Shown here piece after piece: positions 58,259 through 64,000 of a stretch of DNA of 64,000 nucleotides. The stretch covers positions 5,580,001 through 5,644,000 of the forward strand of contig NZ_CP109596.1 of the NCBI RefSeq assembly GCF_036327755.1, read 5' to 3'. The translations under genes and the position numbers were made by a program. This DNA is from Nocardia sp. NBC_01503 (GTDB lineage Bacteria; Actinomycetota; Actinomycetes; Mycobacteriales; Mycobacteriaceae). Positions within the stretch are counted from its first letter, which is position 1. Each line of letters opens with the position of its first letter. Under the pieces are notes generated by a model. It ran no database searches. It worked only from the letters and a program-made list of their open reading frames with translations, and was not told the DNA's origin.

Positions 58259-59011
58259 ATGAGCGGCCACTCCAAATGGGCCACCACCAAGCACAAGAAG
58301 GCCGGGATCGACGCGAAGCGCGGCAAGCTCTTCGCCAAGTTGATCAAGAACATCGAGGTGGCGGCCCGCACCGGTGGTAGTGACCCGGACGGCAATCCGA
58401 CCCTGTACGACGCCATTCAAAAGGCGAAGAAGTCGTCGGTACCGAATGACAATATCGAGCGTGCCCGTAAGCGCGGCGGTGGTGAAGAGGCCGGCGGCGC
58501 CGACTGGCAGACCATCATGTACGAGGGCTACGGCCCCAATGGTGTTGCGGTGCTGATCGAATGTCTCACCGACAACCGCAACCGCGCCGCCGGTGAGGTG
58601 CGCGTGGCGATGACCCGCAACGGCGGCTCCATGGCCGATCCGGGTTCGGTGTCGTACCTGTTCCACCGCAAGGGCCTGGTCACCCTGGAGAAGAACGGTC
58701 TCTCCGAGGACGATGTGCTGATGGCCGTGCTCGACGCCGGCGCCGAAGAGGTCAACGACAACGGCGACACCTTCGAGGTCATCTCCGAGCCGGGCGATCT
58801 GATCGCGGTCCGCACGGCCCTGCAGGCCGCCGGTTACGACTACGACTCCGCCGACTCGGGCTTCCAGCCGTCGATGTCGGTCTCGGTCGACGCCGACACC
58901 GCCCGCAAGGTCTTCAAGCTGGTCGACGCCCTCGAAGACAGTGACGACGTCCAGAACGTCTACACCAATGTGGACATCTCCGACGAGGTCCTCGCCGAGC
59001 TCGACGACTAG
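58259..59011 (+). CDS. YebC/PmpR-family regulator
   Basis: A 250-residue YebC protein, unmistakable from MSGHSKWATTKHKKAGIDAK, with the three-domain layout (N-terminal helical, ferredoxin-like, acidic C-terminal). Recent work associates YebC with ribosomal relief at polyproline stretches; older work calls it a transcriptional regulator. ATG 58259 is preceded by AAGTAGGG. A hairpin follows its stop. It precedes the accessory macrodomain and IS110 stretch that separates it from ruvC. Confidence 0.95.
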   Translation: MSGHSKWATTKHKKAGIDAKRGKLFAKLIKNIEVAARTGGSDPDGNPTLYDAIQKAKKSSVPNDNIERARKRGGGEEAGGADWQTIMYEGYGPNGVAVLIECLTDNRNRAAGEVRVAMTRNGGSMADPGSVSYLFHRKGLVTLEKNGLSEDDVLMAVLDAGAEEVNDNGDTFEVISEPGDLIAVRTALQAAGYDYDSADSGFQPSMSVSVDADTARKVFKLVDALEDSDDVQNVYTNVDISDEVLAELDD

Positions 59012-59032
59012 CTCGTCGCGCCACGCGAATCC

Positions 59033-59065
59033 GAAGGCCGCCTCCCATTCCGGAAGGCGGCCTTC
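59033..59065 (+). terminator. Intrinsic terminator after yebC
   Basis: GAAGGCCGCCT (59033-59043) pairs with AGGCGGCCTTC (59055-59065), followed by GTCGTCTTC. The stem is perfect; the tail is T/C-rich. Confidence 0.75.
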
Positions 59066-59205
59066 GTCGTCTTCACCGCCGTCCATGTAATGACGCTGGC
59101 CGAACGCGAGAGGCTCCCTGCGTCATGGCGTGGACATCGCCCGGACCACTGAAAGCTGCGGCGGTAGCACGTGATTGGCGTGAGTGCCGTGGAAGAATCG
59201 AGGGC

Positions 59206-59715
59206 ATGGTCGAATTGCTGGCGGTTCGAGGGGATATCACCGAGCAAGATGTGGATGCCGTGGTGAATGCGGCCAATTCGTCGCTGCTGGGTGGTGGGGG
59301 CGTGGATGGGGCGATTCATCGCAAGGGCGGGCCGGAGATTCTGGCGGAGTGCCGGGCGTTGCGCGCTTCGCAGTACGGGCGGGGACTCGGCACCGGGCAG
59401 GCGGTGGCCACGACAGCGGGGCGGCTGCCCGCGCGGTGGGTGATCCATACGGTCGGCCCGGTGTGGTCCGAGACCGAGGATCGCTCGGACTTGCTGACCT
59501 CCTGTTATCGCGAATCGCTGCGGGTGGCAGATGATTTGGGGGCGGCGTCGGTCGCGTTTCCGGCGATCTCGACGGGAATCTTCCGATGGCCCATGGCGGA
59601 TGGGGCGCGCATCGCGGTCGAGACGGTGCGGAGTGTCGGGACCAGCGTCCGGGAGGTGCGATTCGTGCTGTTCAGTGACGATGCGTACCAGGCATTTCGG
59701 GCACACGGGCTATAG
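59206..59715 (+). CDS. Macrodomain O-acetyl-ADP-ribose deacetylase
   Basis: A 169-residue macrodomain of the YmdB/MacroD type: VELLAVRGDITEQDVDAVVN then AANSSLLGGGGVDGAIHR (adenine and distal-ribose loops) and FPAISTGIFRWP (the phosphate-binding loop). It removes acetyl groups from O-acetyl-ADP-ribose or ADP-ribose from proteins. ATG 59206 is preceded by GGAAGAATCGAGGG. The IS110-family element begins shortly after its stop. Confidence 0.93.
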   Translation: MVELLAVRGDITEQDVDAVVNAANSSLLGGGGVDGAIHRKGGPEILAECRALRASQYGRGLGTGQAVATTAGRLPARWVIHTVGPVWSETEDRSDLLTSCYRESLRVADDLGAASVAFPAISTGIFRWPMADGARIAVETVRSVGTSVREVRFVLFSDDAYQAFRAHGL

Positions 59716-59750
59716 CGTCGCCGATTCTTGATGCTCCTATTTGTGTCAAG

Positions 59751-60962
59751 TCATGCTGCGGCGAGCCATGCTCGGTAGCGTTGGGCGAGTTCGTAATCGG
59801 GGTAGGTGCCCAGTTCGGTGCGGCAAATCTTGGTGACGTAGGTGCCCATAGCGGCTGCGGCGATGCTGAGGGGAATGTTCTTGGCTTGCCGTGCTGGGCG
59901 CAGGTCTTCGAGTCCGGGAGCGGCCAGGCCGCGGGTGAGGGATTTGAAGACCTCGCGAGCGATCGCGCGTTTGAGGATGCGCAGGATCTCGGCGGGGTTG
60001 CGGCCTTTATCACGTTGTGCGCGAACGAATTCGCGGGTGCGGGCGTCGGAGGACATACGGACCAGTGCGATGGTGTGCAGGGCGCAGTTCGCGTGTCTGT
60101 CACCGCCTCGGGAGAGCCGGTAGCGGGTGGTCTTGCCCGAGGATGCAGGAACCGGGGCGGTGCCGCATAAGGCGGCGAAGGATGCTTCGCTGCGAAGTCG
60201 TTCGGGGTTGGCTCCGGCGGTGATGAGCAGTTGGGCGGCGGTGTTGGGGCCGACCCCGTGCAGAGACATCAGGTGGGGGTTGGCGGCGGTGGCCAGTTCG
60301 CGGACCTGTTTCTGGAGATCGTCGGCCTGGGTGGTGAGGAAGCGGTGTCGTTGGGCCAGGGTCTTGAGCGCGGTCAGCACCGCCCGCACGACCGGATCAG
60401 CTCTGTCTGGTCGGCAGGCTGCGAGCGCGGTGACCAGTGCTTTGTCCTTCAGGTGCCGGTACTTCTCCCGGATCGCGGCTGGGGCGGTGATGAGCATGTG
60501 GTGGATCTGGTTCATCGCGGCGGTGCTGGCTTTGACCGCTGAGCGGCGGGCGTTGTTCAACGCGCGCAGCGCCTCGATCTGCTCGGTCTTGGGTGCGGCG
60601 TTCGCGCGCCCGGACAAGACCGCGCGGGCGGCCTGGTAGGCGTCGATGGGGTCGGATTTTCCGTGCATCCGCCGCACGGATCGTTCGGGCCGGATGACCT
60701 CGCGGACCTCGATTCCCGCCGCGAGGACCGCGCGGGTGAACCCTGCCCCGTAGGAGCTGGTGCCCTCGATGCCGACGACATCCACAGTTCCGTGGGAGGC
60801 CAAGAACTCCAGGGCGTCCCGGTATCCGGTTGCGGTGGTGGGGAATTCGTGATCGCCCAGTTCCCGCCCCACCGCGTCCAGGGCCGCGACGTGGATGGTG
60901 TCGGCGTGGGTATCGGCTCCCGCCACGAGCGAGATATTGGTGACCGGCCGCGACGCTGCCAT
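59751..60962 (-). CDS. IS110-family transposase
   Basis: A 403-residue transposase with the DEDD (RuvC-like) N-terminal domain: AGADTHADTIHVAALDAVGR (Asp18 region), GIEGTSSYG, and GKSDPIDAYQAARA. The C-terminal Tnp_20 domain includes LHGVGPNTAAQLLITAG, FAALCGTAPVPASSGKTTRY and RGGDRHANCALH, where a Ser is the nucleophile. It recombines circularised element DNA under guidance of a bridge RNA. ATG 60962 is the start; earlier frames are open but unrelated. The coding region looks intact, so the element may be active. Confidence 0.92.
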   Translation of the reverse strand: MAASRPVTNISLVAGADTHADTIHVAALDAVGRELGDHEFPTTATGYRDALEFLASHGTVDVVGIEGTSSYGAGFTRAVLAAGIEVREVIRPERSVRRMHGKSDPIDAYQAARAVLSGRANAAPKTEQIEALRALNNARRSAVKASTAAMNQIHHMLITAPAAIREKYRHLKDKALVTALAACRPDRADPVVRAVLTALKTLAQRHRFLTTQADDLQKQVRELATAANPHLMSLHGVGPNTAAQLLITAGANPERLRSEASFAALCGTAPVPASSGKTTRYRLSRGGDRHANCALHTIALVRMSSDARTREFVRAQRDKGRNPAEILRILKRAIAREVFKSLTRGLAAPGLEDLRPARQAKNIPLSIAAAAMGTYVTKICRTELGTYPDYELAQRYRAWLAAA

Positions 60963-61150
60963 GCTTGATACTGCCTTCCCGTAACGACTTCGGTGGGTCG
61001 ACGCCGGTCGGGCGAGCAGACAGGACATTGATGAGGCTTCGCCAGGCTCTTATTAAGTCATGTCCGCCCGGCCGGCGAGCGGGAGCCTTGACTACCGATC
61101 AGACCAAGTGATGGTCAGCCCAGCAGGGCGACAGTCGGTGGGAGAGATAC
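60963..61150 (-). ncRNA. Candidate IS110 bridge RNA region
   Basis: IS110-group elements encode their bridge RNA in the non-coding left end upstream of the transposase. The 190 bases here are free of genes and rich in short complementary arms (for example CCCGGCCGG and CCGGCGAGCGGG near 61067-61083, GCTTCGCCAGGC near 61036-61048). I cannot fold it or mark loops, so the call is positional. Confidence 0.3.
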
Positions 61151-61206
61151 AGCGGTCAAGGCCCTGAAACATCATCAGTGTCGGTGGTGTCTGCAAGGGT
61201 GTGGTA

Positions 61207-61653
61207 GTGACGAATGCGGATGAGGCGTTTCGGATACGGATCGAGGTCAGGGTCTCCGATCTCGATCACCAATTGCATGTGAATGGGAGTGCCTACCAGC
61301 AGTTCGCCGATCATGCGCGGTTCGAATGCGTTCGGGCGGCTGGTGTTTCGGTGGAGCAGCTACTGGGGGATGGGTTCGGGCCGGTCAATCTCGAGACGGT
61401 GATCAAGTATCACCGGGAGTTGCGGGCGGGGGATCGGGTCGATGTGACCTGCGAATGGGTGTGGGGTGCGGGCAAGACCTATCGGGTCGAGCATCGATTC
61501 ACCCGGGCGGACGGTGAGTTGTCGGCGACCATCACTCATGTCAGCGGACTACTGGATCTACGCAACAGGCGACTGGTGGCCGATCCGGCGCGGGAATGGG
61601 CTGTGCGGGCGAAGGATCCGACTCTGCTCGGCGTGGAACCGGTGTGCTCCTGA
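61207..61653 (+). CDS. Acyl-CoA thioesterase, hotdog fold (4HBT type)
   Basis: A 148-residue hotdog protein. The core IEVRVSDLDHQLHVNGSAYQ carries the catalytic Asp and the NxxxF-like helix (QFADHARFECV), and GFGPVNLETVIKYHRELRAG follows. It resembles 4-hydroxybenzoyl-CoA-type thioesterases and mycobacterial Rv2475c. The start may be GTG 61201 or 61207; I chose the latter for spacing to AAGG. The substrate is unknown. Confidence 0.85.
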   Translation: MTNADEAFRIRIEVRVSDLDHQLHVNGSAYQQFADHARFECVRAAGVSVEQLLGDGFGPVNLETVIKYHRELRAGDRVDVTCEWVWGAGKTYRVEHRFTRADGELSATITHVSGLLDLRNRRLVADPAREWAVRAKDPTLLGVEPVCS

Positions 61654-61749
61654 AGCACTCGGGCGGTGCGGTCGTGTCGGTGGGCGGGGAACCGGTTCGG
61701 GTCCGTTAGACTCTCGAACAGTTGTTCGTCTGCGGTGAGAGGGGTTTTC

Positions 61750-62319
61750 GTGCGGGTGATGGGCGTCGACCCCGGGCTCACCCGGTGCGGGCTCAGCATG
61801 GTCGAGGGTGGAGTGGGGCGCACGGTGACGGCCCTGGCCGTCGATGTGGTGCGCACCCCGTCCGATATGGATCTCGCACAACGGCTTATGGGTGTCGCCG
61901 ACGCGGCCGAGGCGTGGATGGACGAATACCTTCCCGAGGCGGTCGCGGTCGAGCGGGTGTTCTCCCAGCACAATGTGCGCACGGCCATGGCCACCGCACA
62001 GGCGGGCGGGGTGATCGCGCTGGCGGCGGCGCGGCGCGGTATCCCGGTGCACTTCCACACCCCGAGTCAGGTCAAGGCCGCGGTCACCGGAAACGGTTCC
62101 GCGGACAAGGCGCAAGTGACCACCATGGTCACCCGTATCCTCGGGCTGGCGGTCGCGCCGAGACCCGCGGACGCCGCCGACGCGCTGGCATTGGCGATCT
62201 GTCACTGCTGGCGCGCGCCGATGATCGATCGCATGGCCAAGGCCGAGGCCCTGGCGGCGGCGCAGCGGCGCATGTACGAGGAAAGGCTTGCCCAGCAACG
62301 GAAGGCGGTATCCGGGTGA
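61750..62319 (+). CDS. ruvC: Holliday junction resolvase
   Basis: A 189-residue RuvC. It begins VRVMGVDPGLTRCGLSMVEG with the first catalytic Asp, has AVERVFSQHNVRTAM with the Glu, and AKAEALAAAQ helices at the end. RuvC cuts four-way junctions delivered by RuvAB. GTG 61750 has GAGAGGGG upstream. The stop overlaps ruvA (GTGA), and the three ruv genes form one operon. Confidence 0.96.
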   Translation: MRVMGVDPGLTRCGLSMVEGGVGRTVTALAVDVVRTPSDMDLAQRLMGVADAAEAWMDEYLPEAVAVERVFSQHNVRTAMATAQAGGVIALAAARRGIPVHFHTPSQVKAAVTGNGSADKAQVTTMVTRILGLAVAPRPADAADALALAICHCWRAPMIDRMAKAEALAAAQRRMYEERLAQQRKAVSG

Positions 62320-62921
62320 TCGCGTCGGTACGCGGTGAGGTGCTCGAGATCGGGCTCGACCATGTGGTCCTGGAGGCCGCCGGGGTCGGGTATCGGCTCA
62401 ATGCCACTCCCGCCACCCTATCCACGCTCACCACCGGGGAGGACGCGCGGCTCTATACGACCATGATCGTGCGCGAGGACTCGATGACGCTGTTCGGGTT
62501 CTCCGACACCGAATCTCGCGAACTCTTCGGACTGCTGCTCACCGTCTCCGGCGTCGGCCCCAAGATCGCCATGGCGGTGCTCGCGGTGCTCGAACCCGAA
62601 GCCCTGCGCAAGGCGCTCGCCGAGAGCAATGTGGCCGCGCTGACCCGCGTGCCCGGTATCGGCAAGCGCGGCGCCGAGCGCATGGTGGTGGAGTTGCGCG
62701 ACAAGGTGGATCTCGTTCCCGTGCAGTCGGGTCCGCCCGGATCGGGTCCGGCCGCGGTGGCGACGCCGGTGCGCGAACAGGTGGTGGAGGCGCTCATCGG
62801 CCTCGGCTTCCCGGTCAAACAGGCCGAACCCGCCGTCGAGGCGGTGCTGGTGCACGATCCGGACCTGGGCACCTCGCAGGCATTGCGGGCCGCGCTGGGG
62901 CTGCTGGGCAAGAACCGGTAG
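62316..62921 (+). CDS. ruvA: Holliday junction branch-migration protein RuvA
   Basis: A 201-residue RuvA. It starts VIASVRGEVLEIGLDHVVLE (OB fold), has two helix-hairpin-helix repeats (TVSGVGPKIAMAVLAVL and RVPGIGKRGAERMVVEL) and a C-terminal domain III that binds RuvB. It tetramerises on the junction. GTG 62316 overlaps the ruvC stop. Confidence 0.96.
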   Translation: MIASVRGEVLEIGLDHVVLEAAGVGYRLNATPATLSTLTTGEDARLYTTMIVREDSMTLFGFSDTESRELFGLLLTVSGVGPKIAMAVLAVLEPEALRKALAESNVAALTRVPGIGKRGAERMVVELRDKVDLVPVQSGPPGSGPAAVATPVREQVVEALIGLGFPVKQAEPAVEAVLVHDPDLGTSQALRAALGLLGKNR

Positions 62922-62927
62922 GCGCTC

Positions 62928-64000
62928 ATGATCGACGACGAATCCGACTTCGCTCCGGAACCGGAGTTCGCCCCCGGCACCGACTTCGACACCGATGCGG
63001 CCGAATCAGCGGTCACCGCGGGCTATCTCGCCTCCGACGGCGAGATCGAGGCCAGTCTGCGCCCGAAATCGCTGGACGATTTCATCGGCCAGCCGCGGGT
63101 GCGGGAACAGTTGGCGCTGGTGCTGCGCGGTGCGAAACAGCGTGGCGGCACCCCGGATCACGTACTGCTCTCCGGGCCGCCGGGCCTGGGTAAGACGAGT
63201 ATGGCCATGATCATCGCCGGTGAACTCGGCACCGCCCTGCGCCTGACCTCGGGTCCGGCGCTGGAGCGCGCCGGGGATCTGGCCGCCATGCTCAGCAATC
63301 TCGTCGAGGGCGATGTGCTGTTCATCGACGAAATCCACCGCATGGCACGGCCCGCGGAGGAGATGCTCTACCTCGCCATGGAGGATTTCCGCGTCGATGT
63401 GGTGGTCGGCAAGGGGCCGGGTGCGACGTCGATTCCCTTGGATATCGCCCCCTTCACCCTGGTCGGCGCGACCACCCGCTCCGGTGCGCTCACCGGTCCG
63501 CTGCGTGACCGCTTCGGCTTCACCGGGCATATGGATTTCTACGAACCCGATGAGCTGCAACGGATTCTGATCCGCTCGGCCCGGATTCTCGGCGTCCAGA
63601 TCGAGGAGGACGCTGCCGCCGAGATCGCCGGTCGCTCCCGTGGCACGCCGCGTATCGCGAATCGCCTACTGCGTCGCGTTCGCGACTACGCCGAGGTGAA
63701 GGCCGATGGCATGGTCACCCGTGATATCGCCAACGCCGCCCTCGAGGTGTACGACGTGGACGTGCTCGGCCTGGATCGCCTGGACCGCGCGGTATTGGCC
63801 GCGCTCATCCGCAGTTTCAACGGCGGCCCGGTGGGTGTGTCCACCCTCGCCGTGGCGGTGGGTGAGGAGTCCGCGACCGTGGAAGAGGTCTGCGAACCCT
63901 TCCTCGTGCGTGCGGGTTTGATCGCCCGAACTCCCCGGGGGCGCGTGGCCACGGCCGCCGCCTGGGAGCACCTCGGCTTGGTCCCGCCGCCCGATCTGGT
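62928..64000 (+). CDS. ruvB: Holliday junction helicase RuvB (cut by right edge)
   Basis: The first 357 residues are visible. After an acidic 40-residue N-terminal extension, the AAA+ core has Walker A GPPGLGKTSMA, Walker B LFIDEIHRMA, sensor and arginine-finger segments, and the C-terminal winged helix (VEEVCEPFLVRAGLIARTPR). It is nearly complete, with only the tail outside. The extension is longer than in E. coli but usual for actinobacteria. ATG 62928 is 7 bases from the ruvA stop. Confidence 0.96.
   Translation, partial: MIDDESDFAPEPEFAPGTDFDTDAAESAVTAGYLASDGEIEASLRPKSLDDFIGQPRVREQLALVLRGAKQRGGTPDHVLLSGPPGLGKTSMAMIIAGELGTALRLTSGPALERAGDLAAMLSNLVEGDVLFIDEIHRMARPAEEMLYLAMEDFRVDVVVGKGPGATSIPLDIAPFTLVGATTRSGALTGPLRDRFGFTGHMDFYEPDELQRILIRSARILGVQIEEDAAAEIAGRSRGTPRIANRLLRRVRDYAEVKADGMVTRDIANAALEVYDVDVLGLDRLDRAVLAALIRSFNGGPVGVSTLAVAVGEESATVEEVCEPFLVRAGLIARTPRGRVATAAAWEHLGLVPPPDL

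Larger units (their letters stand above)
59720..61150 (-). mobile_element. IS110-family insertion element (ends approximate)
   Basis: The element is defined by the transposase at 59751-60962 and the non-coding sequence upstream of it, as in IS110 members. No inverted repeats are expected in this family. An octamer AAGTCATG occurs at both 59748-59755 and 61055-61062, which may mark recombination-related sequence. Exact ends cannot be fixed without comparison to an empty site. Confidence 0.55.

Noticed and set aside
1..64000. tRNA, rRNA and CRISPR arrays
   Set aside because: No cloverleaf-like or rRNA segments and no regularly spaced direct repeats were noticed on reading both strands; a tRNAscan/CRISPR search would settle it.

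Overview
The window looks like a chromosomal stretch from a high-GC, mycolic-acid actinobacterium, most likely Nocardia or a close relative. GC is high throughout, GTG starts are common, and the thrS / HIT / pgsA / PIM acyltransferase / pimA / NUDIX cluster plus pdxS, tesB, pdxT, yebC and ruvCAB follow the order known from Mycobacterium. The species call is inference; no rRNA or tRNA gene was seen.

Region 1 (1-12.7 kb) is an accessory, envelope-oriented stretch: a secreted lipase cut by the left edge, a membrane protein, a stand-alone LigD-type polymerase, an L,D-transpeptidase lipoprotein, stress and SRPBCC proteins, a secreted cutinase-like hydrolase, an unusual P450 without the ExxR motif, a peroxiredoxin-like/TetR divergent pair, an M23 peptidase and a trypsin-like protease.

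Region 2 (12.9-33.1 kb) holds a 1,103-residue helical-repeat protein, an LLM oxidoreductase, two tandem SulP-carbonic anhydrase fusions with duplicated leaders and strong terminators, a PobA-like monooxygenase paired with an N-terminally extended O-methyltransferase, a double-MerR regulator divergent from an erythromycin-esterase-like gene, a family A polymerase-like protein, a MurJ-like flippase, gene remnants and a FhuF-like reductase.

Region 3 (33.2-40.0 kb) is the conserved phosphatidylinositol mannoside operon, translationally coupled by overlapping stop/start codons and including a short leader ORF in front of pgsA.

Region 4 (40.0-45.4 kb) holds a 28-residue membrane peptide, an EthD-like gene and a nine-gene Asp23/Gls24 envelope operon led by an ECF sigma factor. 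Its second gene joins an N-terminal zinc anti-sigma signature to an Asp23 domain. I regard this as the most system-like locus in the window.

Region 5 (45.6-64 kb) resumes the vitamin B6 and recombination backbone: pdxS, then about 10 kb of accessory genes (MHYT protein, two cupins with a MarR regulator, MerR, KshA with KstR-like sites, AraC, serine hydrolase, TetR and others), then tesB, pdxT, yebC, a macrodomain gene, an IS110-family element, a thioesterase and ruvC-ruvA-ruvB, the last cut by the right edge.
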